The notes under the pieces were generated by a model. The model was not told the origin of the DNA and did not search any database. It saw only the letters and a list, made by a program, of their open reading frames with translations. Shown here in pieces: positions 1 through 10,904 of a stretch of 49,596 bases of DNA (position 1 is its first letter; each line of letters begins with the position of its first letter). The stretch is from Rhizophlyctis rosea. Its lineage: Eukaryota > Chytridiomycota > Chytridiomycetes > Rhizophlyctidales > Rhizophlyctidaceae. Where the stretch lies: assembly GCA_027596075.1 (NCBI GenBank), contig JADGJC010000116.1:1-49596 (forward strand), given 5' to 3'. The position numbers and the translations under genes were made by a program.

Positions 1-2175
1 ACCCCCCACCAACCCCCCTCTCAACTTCCCCCTCCAATCCGCCCAAAACAGCCTCCCTCACCATCTCAACAGCCCCTTTAAACTCCTCAAAGTCCTTCCC
101 CCCGACATTTCCCTCCCCAAACAACCTCGCAACACCCCCACCCCCCCTTGCAACACTCATACACCGATGAAACTCACTAGGGTCGACACACTTCCAATGC
201 CACCCTCCGAACTTCCCGCTACTCCCTTCCGCCTCTTCCAAACCCGGATGCCACACCGCCTGCGCCAAAAGAAACGCCGAAAAGAGCGTACACTCAATCT
301 GGGCGAGTAAATGTAACGAAACGCGGGTAGGTGTCCACGGCGGCGGCGCTGCTGCTGCTGCTGCTGCTACCTCACCATCCACCCCATCCAACCCCCCCGC
401 CAAAATAACAGCCTTGACCCCACTAGCAATCCATGCCACAAGCTCAAAATCCGCCACAGCGTGTCCCTTAACTTTCATTTCCCGCACCACGAACCGCGCA
501 CACGCCGCCAACGGGACGTACTTCTCCGGTAGGGCGCGGATACGTTCCGTGTTTGATTGCAATACGTGGAGGTAGAGAGATGACCGAACGTCTGGTGGGA
601 GGGTTGCAAAAGTGGTTTGCGTTACGATGGGGTGTGGAGGTGGTGGTGCGGTTGTGTAGAGGGATTGAAGGGTGGATTCTAGGAGTGGTTGTTGAATTAT
701 AGGGACGGTTTCTGTTGCCATTCGGGTGGCGCGGCGAATGTATTCGGTTATGGTTAGTGGGCCTTTGGTGTACTCTTCCCAGTTTAGAGGTTCTAGTGAT
801 AGCTTTGCGAAGTCTGCGTCGTGCAGGTAGGGAATAGGCAGGCGTTTGTCTGAGGATAGCGGAGGAGGGGTGGACGCTGCGGACCAGGCTACGAGGGCAT
901 AGATCCAGGTACGTATTGATCGAGACAAGTCCCATGCGGATGCTAGAAGAGCACATAAGTTCACTGCACAACAAACAATCTCAACTCTTCCCTTCAGGAC
1001 ACACATACCACGACGAACATCTTCCAAGAATGGGATACACCAAAACAATCGTCCTTGCGACACTTCCACCAGTTTATGACTATAATTCCCCGCCATCATC
1101 TTATTGACTTCAGGACTATTTACAGTTGTCAAAGATGGTCTCCCACTATCCACGAGATACTGCTCCGCCGCAAACGATAATGTCGTGCGGATCTTCTCAC
1201 GCTTAGCTTCATCCTTCATTGTCTCCGTAACCGCTTCAATCACTGATGAAGGACTACTATCCGGCGGGAAGGAATTAAGCAGCTTCGCTACTTCCCTAAT
1301 GCGCACATGAGCGCCCGCACTAGCATTGAGATTTGGTATAAGCTCGTCCACTAATTTCCGATCTTCCGGTGCAATGGCGTCACAGCCGACCATTGTAGCA
1401 AAGGCAGGCAACAAGATAGGTGGAACACCCAAGAAGGTTGCCATGTCCTGCCGCGAATACGCTCTTGCTTTGATGACCAGTCCGGAAGCTTCCTGACATA
1501 TCTGCAGAGTGTCCAGCGGAACGTACAGCGCAACGCCATCGCCATCCGATATGCCCAAATCATAAATGAAGAAATCACTATCCCGCGACAAGATATACCC
1601 CCTCTTCTCCCTCGCCATCGCCGCAATAAACCGATCCGCCTCCCCATTCGCCACCAAGACGTCTACATTCATCTCTTTCAAGAGCTCTATGCAGGCGGGG
1701 ATGGCGAACGGAGGCAAGAGGTTCGCGGCTGTGGAAGCGTATGTGGAGAGGTTCGCTTCAGAGGAGGCGACTTCGGGGATGATGGATTCGAGGGAGGATA
1801 TGCGTTGGGTGTCGCGTTTTATGCGTTCGAAGAATTTCCATTTTGGAAGGGGGCCGTCGAAGATGAATGTTGGGGTTAGGTTTGCGGAGAGGAGGTGGGA
1901 GACACGGCGGTGGAGGGTTGTCAGGAGGATTTGGTAGCCGCCTGGTTGTAGCTGGGTAAGTTCGTGTGGACTGCGGCGAGAAACACAACTTGCGCAATGA
2001 AAAGAGCCTGACCTCTCGGCAACCAAGTGCACTCTCGACATAACTGATACACCAAAGCGTTGCCGTCAACGACTGCACAAGCTTTTTGGGCTTGTGGTCC
2101 CGACTTCCATTCTACAGGACGTCCAATTTGACCGTTTGGCAAAGCAACGTAGGAAGCCAGACCGGTCACGCCCAT
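1..2175 (-). CDS. Asteroid/ASTE1-like XPG-fold nuclease, 3' part missing
   Basis: The N-terminus begins MGVTGLASYV and carries VVDGNAL (D37), IFDGPLP (D83), ANGEAD (E155, D157) and LSRDSDFFIYDL (D175, D177). These are the acidic residues expected of the XPG/FEN1 metal site. GVPPILLPAFATMVGCDAI is in the position of the asteroid-type segment after the nuclease core. Exon 1 is 2175-2013. I infer an intron at 1942-2012 (phase 1, giving PRG-GYQ) and a 45-nt intron at 964-1008 (giving RRVNLCALLAS). The last exon is open to position 1, so the C-terminus lies outside the window. A (GCT)n stretch near 350-366 gives a poly-Ala run followed by PPPW. ASTE1-type proteins are structure-specific nucleases; human ASTE1 has been linked to control of DNA-end processing. 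The family call is firm, the exact biochemical role is inferred. The gene diverges from the ZSWIM7-like gene. Confidence 0.85.
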
Positions 2176-2561
2176 CCCTTCGCCGTTTATGTTGTTTTAT
2201 CGAAGAAGCTGTCCTCTCATATGTGTAACTAGCGCAATGAAGTTGCAGCCTGTTGGTGAAATGGAGTTGTTATTAACTTTATTATTAAAAATAGCACTGG
2301 AGGGCAAGTGGTGGAGCAGAACAGTGAGAACACCAAACACGGTTGTGGCGGAAGGCGCAGTACCAGATGGCGCAGCATGCTGCGGACCGCAGTTTCAATT
2401 TCCCGCCCAAACTTTCCCACGCTTTTCTCCCTCTTTTGCTCCATCTGATGTTCCATTATGTGACGCACAGCGACCTATGGACAACCTACATATACTGCCC
2501 TCAATTGAATATTGAACCAGTTGGATACCAGCACTGCAAGCACCTACGCGCGAAGCAAGCG
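2176..2561. promoter_or_regulatory. Divergent intergenic region between the ASTE1-like and ZSWIM7-like genes
   Basis: The two start codons lie 386 bp apart on opposite strands, so this stretch must hold both promoters and 5' leaders. I see no clear TATA box. An A/T-rich run lies near 2270-2290. The small ORFs here have no convincing protein features. Confidence 0.5.
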
Positions 2562-3206
2562 ATGTCACAGCCTCGACTGACTTGTCAAGTCGTCCAAAAC
2601 TTCATCCGCTCCCTTCCACAAGACGGGGTGCTGAACGACGACCAGCTACTTTCGTAAGTTTCGAGAGGCAACCAGCTGAAAATACTCTTCAAAATGTACT
2701 GACAGCTGGACCTCGTGCAGGCTCGCACTCATATTCTCACAACAGGTTGCAACAGACGCACTTGATATCGTTGATAACAAGAGAGGTGAATATTTGGAAG
2801 GGCGGAAAAACGAGCTTGCCAGCGCGATTATTCTCGCGGCAATTGCCGTCCCCTCGATGCGCTTCACATGTACGCACACAAGCACCAAATAGTCACTTCT
2901 AACTAACCAAATCCAATATTGCAGTAACGAAGTGCTGCGGGCCATCCGGCAGACATTTTTACCAAGTAGCCTTTCCATGTTCGAGTCATTCACCCCTTGC
3001 GCAGTCTAACATTTGTCCCGCAGGTAAAAGACACACTCCCCCACACTGTCCATCTTCCCCACCTTTACTGCTCCTGTGATCCGTCCGATCGTCTCATCTG
3101 CGCGCACATCCTAGCAACGTTGCTGGCAGAGCGGTTGGGTCAGCTGGTGGTGAACAATTACAGTGCCGGGGACTATCTTGAGGCTGTAACTCGTTCCGTC
3201 GCTTGA
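2562..3206 (+). CDS. ZSWIM7: ZSWIM7/SWS1-like SWIM zinc-finger protein
   Basis: Four exons fit in phase: 2562-2653, 2721-2785, 2925-2965 and 3024-3206, giving 126 residues (human ZSWIM7 has about 140). Matches to the family run in order: DDQLLSLALIF at 27-36, VATDALDIVDNKR at 40-52 (human ATQALDLVD), GPSGRHFYQV at 58-67 (human SPSGRRVYQV), and a SWIM motif CxC...CxH with C82, C84, C92 and H94. SWS1 pairs with a RAD51 paralogue (SWSAP1 in human, Rlp1 and Rdl1 in fission yeast) in the Shu complex and promotes RAD51 filament assembly. The spacer between CxC and CxH is only 7 residues, shorter than in the human protein. All four exon junctions use GT-AG sites and keep frame, and the joined sequence aligns without gaps around each junction. 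Confidence 0.85.
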
Positions 3207-3763
3207 ATGTTAGGCTTAACTGTAAGACGTAAATCAATCGTAATGATTATGATGTCAGGCTGTGTTGGAGATTTCCGTCCAGTCCTTTGGGACAGGGATA
3301 CGCCTGGTGTGTCAAATTGGTGCATTCGGCATTGAAACATTATGATTCATGTTCATAATTCAAAAATCTCGACGCGGGTGTGCATTCCGTTCCGGGCTCA
3401 TAGCATAGCCAGGACCGGGTTACCGCGTAGACTGTACATAACCAGCAGTGTGGCAAGAAGGCTCGACCAGAGCGACCCACATTGCCCCGTTGTGCACACT
3501 TTTGTGCCTGCTTTTCCGCTCCGACAGCATGATGTTGGTCTCTATAATGCTGAGAAACATGAAGACCAGGTGTTCAACAGATGGTGCCATCAACTTGGCC
3601 GAGTCAACCCCACTGCACTTAACAAGTTTATCTGCAAGCCCTTCACTTCTTGAAGCTCACATAGTGACTTGTTTCCCCATTGAGGTAGATGGAAAACATA
3701 CTAACTTGTGACTCGCAACTCCTTCCCAACCAAAAAGCTGTCTTTTCCAACTATCAAAAACCC
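3207..3763. other. Gene-free stretch between ZSWIM7-like (+) and JmjC (-) genes
   Basis: This is the 3' region between two convergent genes. It holds overlapping short plus-strand ORFs (3342-3711) that show no motif and are probably chance. I see no repeat or RNA gene. Confidence 0.4.
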
Positions 3764-4978
3764 TCAAAACTTCATCCAAGAAGGCGTATCCTCCGTCTCA
3801 TCCACCGTCATATCCCACGGCACCGTCACACTAACACTCCCACTAACACTAGTAACCTCATGACACCACCCAGGAGGTGTATACAAGATATCCCCAGGCT
3901 GCAATGTAACCACATACGGACTCGTCCTCTCCAATTTTGGATACCGTTCCGCGAATTCCTTCCTGTCCGAGTCGGTGAGTCTTGAATCTCTGGCGAGGAT
4001 CTTGTCGCTGCCGATGATCTTTGAAGCGTGAGAGGGGCCTGAGAGACCGTTGTGGAGGTATAGGTTTGGTGCGTCGTCTCGTGGGAAGATGAGGAATCGC
4101 TTTGTACCGTGGAGTTGGATTAGGAGGCCGTGGCAGCGGTCGTAGTGGAGGGGTGTTATGCAGTCTAATTATTTGGCGAATCTCAGTGACAGCAGCACAT
4201 GGTCGCTGAAGGGGTTCTCTTCCAACGTACCTGCTGTACTGACCCACAACCTCATCAGCAAGGGATTTGGTTGCGGGCGTTTGCCGTTGCTCGTTGCGAC
4301 GGGTATGCTTTCGGTCACATTTGGGTGCACTGAGGTGCGATCCCACACGCATTGCTCCCCTCCCACCACAGCGGTGGTTCCAAACAATGTATCCCACAAA
4401 GCAGAAAGATCCAGATCTTTCAGAAAGGTGGGCGATGGCAGGCCTCTGTAATAGTATCGGCGTGCACCCGGTTCTTCCGTAACAAGAACCGGTGTGTTCA
4501 AAATGCCAGCCAAGACGTCCATCACATCCATGTCGACCTTAGATGTATAGTTTGGATTATCGAGGAAATGGGTTCCGTCTTGGGAGAGCATGACTTGTAC
4601 TTTATGAGATGTTGACTCTGGCGTTAGAGGGTTATTCTCGTTTGATCCGGCCGGTTGTATGGGATTTAGTATTTGCGTCGCCAAATACTCTGCTGACGAG
4701 CACTTTTCGGTGAGTGGGGATAGAAAAGGGGCGGAGGGTATGTGGAGTGGGGAGGTGTTTTTGTACCGAGTTCGGAAGACGGAGCATATTGGTGTTGGTG
4801 GCGGGATGGTTGGAACGGGACGGGGTATAGGGAGGCCAACAATCGGTTTTGTCGGGGTCGGGGTGGTGGTTGTAGGCGGTGGTGTTCCTGAAGAAGGTAA
4901 AGAGAAGTCGTCCGCGAAGAACTCATGCATCATACATGCACTGGAAGAAGGCGAGTTCGGAGGTGAAGGGCTGTCCAT
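3764..4978 (-). CDS. JmjC/cupin-8 family Fe(II)/2-oxoglutarate hydroxylase
   Basis: Two exons, 4978-4231 and 4164-3764, with a 66-nt intron (donor gtacgt, acceptor ttag) give 382 residues. The catalytic half reads TPLHYDRCHGLLIQLHGTKR, with Fe ligands H256 and D258, then FPRDDAPNLYL. The distal strand LQPGDILYTPPGWCHEV supplies H351. The jelly-roll spacing and the GDILYTPPGWCH signature fit small JmjC hydroxylases (JMJD5, TYW5, HSPBAP1 and FIH types). I cannot place it in one subfamily. The N-terminal 80 residues are Pro/Ser/Thr-rich and probably disordered. Substrate unknown: it could hydroxylate a protein or modify tRNA. The ATG at 4978 is the first in frame. Confidence 0.8.
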
Positions 4979-5471
4979 GGCTGTGATGTACTACCTCTTA
5001 TCAGCGCTCTCAAGCACAGTATTCTCTTCTTTTTATGCTGCTAAAGTGTACGATTGGGATGGTCTTCATGGGATAACTTCAGCAGGTTGGAAGAGCGGAG
5101 ATGGGGGTGGACCCACCAGCTTGTTTACATGTGCCAAGCCACATTTACGGGTCCATATGATCTATGACTCATGGGCCATGGGGCCGAGCCCCAGGTGACT
5201 CCGTGATGCTCCAAAGCCACTCAAAATCGATGGTTCTTTACTCACCTTCACTCTCAACCGAAGAAGTACGACCTGCGCCTGGCAACAATCGTCACTCTAC
5301 ACGATTCACTGCAACAATCTATCTATCCTGCTGCTAAGCACCAGGCGCACAAGCAGTGAAACACCACCTCCTTCCCACGGAACACTTACCACTTTCGTCA
5401 GGTTCGTAAGTCTCCTCTCTGCCATCCTTTGTCGGTGTTGGGGGCGCGAACAGAAACGGGCAAGGGAGAGC

Positions 5472-5720
5472 ATGAACGCAGAAAGGGAAAACTACCTCCT
5501 GTTGAACGACAGGATCCCCTCAGTCCATCGAAATATCGCGGAACAATCAATGGCCGCAAGCAATTGTGAGCTGCATCCCACGGTCAATACGACGGTCCGT
5601 GATGTCGGTGGTCCATTCAAAAGGCCATTTGCTGATCCGGCTGTTAGGATTCAGCCCTTTTTGGGTCTGAGGCGCAAGATTGAGCACCATGTGTCGTTCG
5701 TACGGCGGGAGTTAGAATGA
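5472..5720 (+). CDS. Possible small hypothetical protein (82 aa)
   Basis: An isolated ATG-to-stop ORF with mixed composition and a basic C-terminal part (FLGLRRKIEHHVSFVRREL). I recognise no family. It lies in a gene-poor stretch (4979-7325) downstream of a CT-rich leader-like sequence. It could be a small gene, an exon of a gene I did not resolve, or chance. Confidence 0.22.
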   Translation: MNAERENYLLLNDRIPSVHRNIAEQSMAASNCELHPTVNTTVRDVGGPFKRPFADPAVRIQPFLGLRRKIEHHVSFVRRELE

Positions 5721-5849
5721 AACCGGATGCTGGTTTGCTTTTCCTGGGGTTGCTGTTTGTATGATTGACAGCGCAACATCGTTGTTCAAATTCTAACCCT
5801 CATTCTTTTCTCTTTCTTTTTCATTACATGCATATTTCCTCGTCTTTTC

Positions 5850-5888
5850 CTCATTGCCTTCGCTCATTGCCTTCGCTCATTGCCTTTG
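5850..5888 (+). repeat. Short tandem repeat, 13 bp x 3
   Basis: Three consecutive copies of CTCATTGCCTTCG; the third differs at one base (CTCATTGCCTTTG). It lies just upstream of the diverged repeat copy at about 5940. Confidence 0.85.
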
Positions 5889-5939
5889 CTTTTTTCTCGC
5901 CTCCAACTGAGGGCAAACATTTGTGGGGATACGTTCAGC

Positions 5940-6660
5940 ATCTACTTATCGTGTGAAAGAGGAGGGTGGGAATGTTAAGCACGTAGGTCGCCCCCAGTGT
6001 GGAGAAGCAGCGTGGACCACCGAGTCTAGCGCCGAGGTTCGACGGTGGGGGTGTGGGCGACGGATCAGCGCTAGCACACACGTTGCTAGAGATCCAAGAT
6101 CATGCAGTTCCTCTCTATCAATGTTTTCTTGATGTGGCTTTCCTCATGGGCGTAACACCACCTTTTTGGTGGAGTATCGACATTGGTGTTTGGACCCGGC
6201 GTTTATAGACTCGGTGCTTCAATCATCCCACTGGTCGTTTTTGCGGAATGCTCTTTATATCACTTATGTCACCCTTGATCTTCTTCAATAGAGTAGCACA
6301 CAAAAGAAGTTGCAAGTCTCGCCTTATTGCAGGATCCCGGTAGTGAGTTGCATTCCTCCTCTTGCCCACGAATGTATGACATCTAAGTACTTGCGTCCAG
6401 TCAACCATCGAGATTACCCCAGCTTCCAAGATGGCGACCGCCGTTTCCTGCCTCCTCCCAAGCTGTGACATGTAAGAAGCAAATCTCCTTCCTTCCTCCC
6501 CTTCGAGATATTCTGATAAGCCGCCTTCTAAGCAGATGGCTTTCGGTTGTTTGATTCGACTTCTGTCTGAGCAGCCTCAAAACAACCGACGGCATCAGCA
6601 ACACCACACAAATGACGTCGAGGCGCACTTTAGAGCACAACGACCTAAGCGACAACTGTT
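5940..6660. repeat. Isolated copy of the diverged repeat family clustered at 23.8-26.1 kb
   Basis: The copy shares ordered blocks with the cluster: GGAGAAGCAGCGTGGAC near 6001, ACCTTTTTGGTGGA at 6160, a GACTCGGTGCTTCAA block near 6210, CTTCTTCAATAGAGTAGCA near 6283, GGTAGTGAGTTGCATTCC near 6340 and ACCATCGAGATTACC near 6405. The same order occurs at 24170-24650. On the minus strand the similarity continues at peptide level (ATLLKKIKG here, ATLLKKVKR there; EEAGNGG here, EEAGNSG there). Stops and frame shifts interrupt every frame, so I treat it as a decayed element or gene fragment. The precise ends are uncertain. Confidence 0.6.
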
Positions 6661-7325
6661 CTGCTATACAACGCCACTTGTTTCTGGGTACGTTGTGAGT
6701 ACTTAGCATTGATGCTCCGGAACACTTCAAATTAGGCTCACATCAAGCCTTTTCAGCGTAACATGAAATTGGCGGCACGCTACGATGCCCCCCAACAGTT
6801 TTGATCTTCTCTCATGTCCCATTTTCCCACTACTCCCGCATCTCTCTCACAAACCCACTCATCCAAAACAAACAAGTCCATGTCGGATAGGGTGTAACCT
6901 CTATGTTCTGATCTAAAGTCTGGTCCGGATTGGGTACACGAAGGGCACATCGCCTGTACTCAGGAAGGTGGCTGGGACACATTGCCAGGCCGAGCCCGCA
7001 AGGGTACCAGATGGAAGTGATTGGCGGTGAGGGAACACCCTTGGCCGATGCGCTTACGCAAGTGGGCCCGACTCCCACCATGGACCATTAGACCTGGGTG
7101 TGTTATGTAGTAAAGTGGTACTTGCTGAATTTCCTCCTGAAATCTCTCAACCAATGGATCCTTCGAACAAAGTGAGAGTGCAATTTCCTCCACTACGAGG
7201 TACGGGAGATTCAGCAATTTATCCAAAATTAATTCAAGTTGGAAAGCTTTCTACTAATTGATAAATACGTCCCACGTTGCTCCACGCCTACACTCCCACC
7301 CATTCCCATAAACCAACCGATGCCT
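6661..7325. other. Gene-free stretch downstream of the tectonic gene
   Basis: Two minus-strand ORFs (6830-7081 and 6960-7226) are open, but the longer has no ATG start and neither shows a recognisable domain. The first residues LLNLPYLVVEEIALSL loosely recall an F-box, too weakly to call. Nothing else is seen here. Confidence 0.4.
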
Positions 7326-10121
7326 TCACATACCAAACAGCACCCACCCAACAACGAAACCCACCAACGCTACCCATCCCCTCCCCCTCCCCCCAATCCT
7401 CACCCCCTTCCCAATCTGAAACGGATAAAACACATCATCGGGCACCGGCGGAATCAACCTCGGCGGCACCGGCACCTTCATCTCCGCTCCAACCTTATAC
7501 TCCACAAACTCCACGCTAGCGGAGATCCGGAACGGGTGTGGTGTTGATCCGGCTGTCGTGCCTGTACATAGGGAAGGGTTTGCGCAGGGGTAGGAGAATG
7601 AGCCCAGGTGGGGTGTTATGAGGACTGCGATTATTGTTGGGTTCGGAGAGGTGAGGGATCCAACGGGGGTTGTGAGGATTGTTATGGAGATGTGGGTTAG
7701 GATGTTTGTGCAGGTGTTTGGTGGGGAGGGCTGGTGTGAAGTTTTTTTGGTGCGTATTGGGGAAGAGGAAACAGTTAATCTCATAGTGCGATTTTTGGGT
7801 TGGTCAAAAAAAAAAAACGGGGAAAAAAACCCCCAGATATCAACAAACCTGTCCAAGCACACTCCCAACCCCCATCCCTCCACCACCCCAAACAACCTGC
7901 ACCCAATCCTCAATACTATCCCAACTCGCATTTCCAAACTTCCCAATATGGGTAATACCCTTCACGCCCTTCATTTGAACATCATACACTCTCGTTCGTA
8001 TCGCATCACAATTTCCATTAATATCACTTAAGGCGTACCATACCGTGCATCCCGTCAGTGTGTCTTCGCCGAAGGTTAGGGGCACTTGGTTGGTTGGCGG
8101 TGATGATGCGGGCGGGCATTCGGGGCGCGGGGTTGTGGAGGGGAGGATGATGTCTTGGGGGAGTGTGAGGCCGTATGCGGGGTTTGGGATGTAGGAGATG
8201 GCGTAGAGGGGGGTGGTGGATGGGGTTGTTGTGTTTGTTGTGAGGGTGCCCGCTAGGATGGGGGAGGAGAGGACGTAGCCTGGGTTGCCGGAGCGGGGGA
8301 TGGGGGGGCCTGGTGTTGATGCCTGGAATGGGGTTTTGGTTAGCACCTTGTGCGATCTTAAGTTTGCAAGTTCAGTTTCAAGCAATGTTACCTGAATGAA
8401 CACCGAAGAAAACTTTTGCGTGAAGGCGTTCCCACCCCTATCAAAGCTGACATCGCCATACACAAAGTCGACAGACACGTCCGTCAAGATGGTTCCGGGT
8501 AGAGGTGGGAATACTTCGTATGTAAATGTATACAAGACCTAATCACAATGTAAGCCTATATGACTGGCGCCTAGGAATAAACCGATCACCTGGCATTCTC
8601 ACCTCCAAAACAGCTCCTCCACAAACTCCAGTAGTTGCATCCCAAGTCGGAACAGGAACCGTCCAGGAAAGGCTCCCACTACCCGGACACGCTGACGGGG
8701 CATTTCCAGCTGCCAAATCCGCTTGAGTCAAACACAATGGTGGACTGGATGGATTCGGAACAATGGATAGAGTTTTCGGTGTAGTTGTGCTGGAGGTTGA
8801 ATCGGCATCTGGTGTCGGATCCTGGATAGTAAATGTCGTTTCAGCTACAATCATTTTCAAAGAGATTATGCACCGTCTCCCACTTTGCGACAGGGAACAC
8901 CTACCGACACAACAAGGAATCCATTATAATACCGGGCTGCATCAAGTATACTGCCGCTGGTGCACGCTGATGCAGGATCGGGAATACTGCGAATGCAGCT
9001 GGATGAAGTCGCGGAGAGGAACACTACGAAGAGCCAGGGCCATCAGTTGAAATTTCTCTTCATAAGGAACCATATGAGAAGCATCACTCACAGGCCGGGT
9101 TACTATCAAGACACTCGCTGCTCAATACAGGTCCCGGTAATGAAAAGCGCGACGTGATATTGATGGCGGAGAAGTATGTTTGGATTATATCGCCGTACTG
9201 ATTTCCAGTACTCTTAACGTCAGTCTCCACTATATACTGGCATTCAGCATTCCCAAATTGTTTCCAAACTTTTACCTTGTATCCAGGACCCATAGGCACG
9301 ATCGTGTCTTCCCCACTGCTGGAGCTGCTGCTGGATTCTGTGACCAATGACGTATATGTGTAAGGTACTTGGTTCAATTGTTCTCTTATCGCGGCTTCAT
9401 TAGTGAATGTCGTTGGTGGGGATGGGAAGAAAAAACCTTCTACGGGACCTATCAAGCGCATTTCGTGTTCAATAAACCTCTATACTGCGATAGCCTCGCA
9501 CCACACGCCTCGGTAAATGCAAGCCAAAAACTCACTATGGTCATAAACAACACACAATCCGCCACTTCCACTCTGTCCTTGTAAGCTGTCACTCCGTCCG
9601 CCTGTCAAGAAGGAGCTGCACCAAGGTAGAGATGATGTGCTGTTGGTGTTGATACATGTTGTGAAGTAGAGCGTGATGTCCTCTTGTGAGCAGTCCGGAT
9701 CACAGCAACAGTTGACGTCGCAAGAGTTCAGTGTTAGGTCACATGGGCAGTTAGAGAGATCTAGTAAATGAGGGTGAAGGGCATCATTAGATGAGAGAAT
9801 CTGGTTCCTCCGTTTGATCCATGCAGTACCTGTCTGGTAGTCTATGGAGCTGCTTCCATTCGTGGCTGCGGTCCAATTCACCGGCAGAGGCGTAGAGACT
9901 GCCGGATTGAGTGTTTCTCCTGGCGTGTATGCTGATGCCGTAGGTGTGCTTGATGTTTGCGCTGGTGTTTAACCAAGCATGGAAAATGAGATAGTTGTGA
10001 GCGTTTCTAAAATTCCCTCTACTTGCTCTGTTGCCACAGACCCACCGTAAATATGATGGCAAATCGTGGAAAGCAGCAGAGACAGCACTCCCGGGTGAAG
10101 GGAGAGGATATTGTGCGACAT
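7326..10121 (-). CDS. TCTN: Tectonic family protein, ciliary transition zone
   Basis: Nine exons join in phase: 10121-10046, 9961-9830, 9760-9536, 9448-9092, 9023-8901, 8844-8603, 8538-8392, 8322-7849 and 7730-7326, giving 726 residues. The signal peptide is MSHNILSLHPGVLSLLLSTI..YA (1-26), followed by a Ser/Thr/Pro linker. The tectonic signature is CPCDLTLNSCDVNCCCDPDC (74-93). Later family matches are SSECLDSNPALFL, VLEVLYTFTYEV, SGNPGYV (445-451), FGNASWDSIEDWV and a C-terminal block ending DDVFYPFQIG. A hydrophobic segment at about 711-726 could anchor it in the membrane. Tectonics are secreted or membrane proteins of the MKS/B9 module that gates the ciliary membrane. Its presence implies a flagellated cell stage. 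The gene diverges from the CHCHD5-like gene 314 bp away. Confidence 0.92.
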
Positions 10122-10435
10122 TTTGGGACTTTGAGCTTTTAAGCAAGATTCGATAATGAGGTGGAGTGCAATGGGAAGTAGTATAGCTATCGCCACTTGT
10201 GTGGATGCATGGATTGCCCTGATGTTGCATACACAGTGAGCCCTGAGACGCGTGTTGTTTGCGGTGGCACTGCAAATGGCTTGGAGCATAGTTCAACTTC
10301 AATACGCGGAAATCCATCCTTTTGGGTTGACCCAAACGCTAAGCCACGTTCGGAAAATAACTTCAAACCTTTCACACCGATTCCCAACGATCTACACGAA
10401 CACATCATAGGAGGGACACAGCTATAACCAACACA
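10122..10435. promoter_or_regulatory. Divergent promoter region of tectonic and CHCHD5-like genes
   Basis: The 314 bp between opposite start codons must hold both promoters. Overlapping minus-strand ORFs here have no features. No clear TATA box is visible. Confidence 0.5.
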
Positions 10436-10904
10436 ATGGAGGACACACTAGGAGAAGTAGCGAAGCACTGTGCTGTGCAACTGCGAGCGTATAGGTATGT
10501 CCTTTCTAAACAGACGATGAATAGGCGCCAGCTGCTAATACGTCCCCCAAAAGCCAGTGTGTAGAAGCAAATCCCGGAACGTGGGAAGGCGTCTGCGGCC
10601 GTGCCAAGGCGGCAGTAACAAAGTGTGCTGAAGAAAAGTAAGGATTCTGTCAAAGTCTGCAACTCTTGCGGCTCACAAGCTTGTGCTGGCCAAACACGAA
10701 ACTAACATAACCAACCCCATCAGCGTCTCCTCCCTTCGAACAATCAAAGAAAAGTGCGCCGGCCCAATATTCACATACCAACAATGTCTAGACCAGAACC
10801 GCGTCAACCCGGAGAAGGCCTGCATAGCTGCGTTAAGAATTCTATACGAATGCCATGGAGAGGCAACGGGGAAACCCGTTCGATTTGGCGACACGAGCAA
10901 TTAG
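10436..10904 (+). CDS. CHCHD5: CHCHD5-like twin CX9C protein of the mitochondrial intermembrane space
   Basis: Three exons, 10436-10494, 10554-10637 and 10724-10904 (both introns phase 2), give 107 residues. The protein has two coiled-coil-helix modules with exact CX9C spacing: C12-C22 paired with C34-C44, and C59-C69 paired with C81-C91. Flanking words match CHCHD5: QCVEANPGTWEGVC (human QCVAAKPESWQRDC) and FTYQQCLDQN (human FEAFEECLRQN). Such proteins are imported and oxidised by the Mia40/CHCHD4 relay; the precise role of CHCHD5 is not settled. The ATG is the first codon of exon 1 and directly precedes the first Cys pair. Confidence 0.9.

Noticed and set aside
468..974. 168-codon minus-strand Pro/Arg-rich ORF.
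   Set aside because: It is out of frame with the ASTE1-like exon, which reads through the same stretch with better composition (TWIYALVAWSAAST onward).
2229..2515. Overlapping short ORFs on both strands in the ASTE1/ZSWIM7 divergent region.
   Set aside because: No domain, and the region is fully explained as promoters and leaders.
4659..5198. 179-codon plus-strand ORF.
   Set aside because: It is mainly antisense to the JmjC exon 1 and has no motif.
6960..7226. Minus-strand ORF with a faint F-box-like start.
   Set aside because: No ATG start, match limited to a few Leu/Pro positions, and the rest has no domain.
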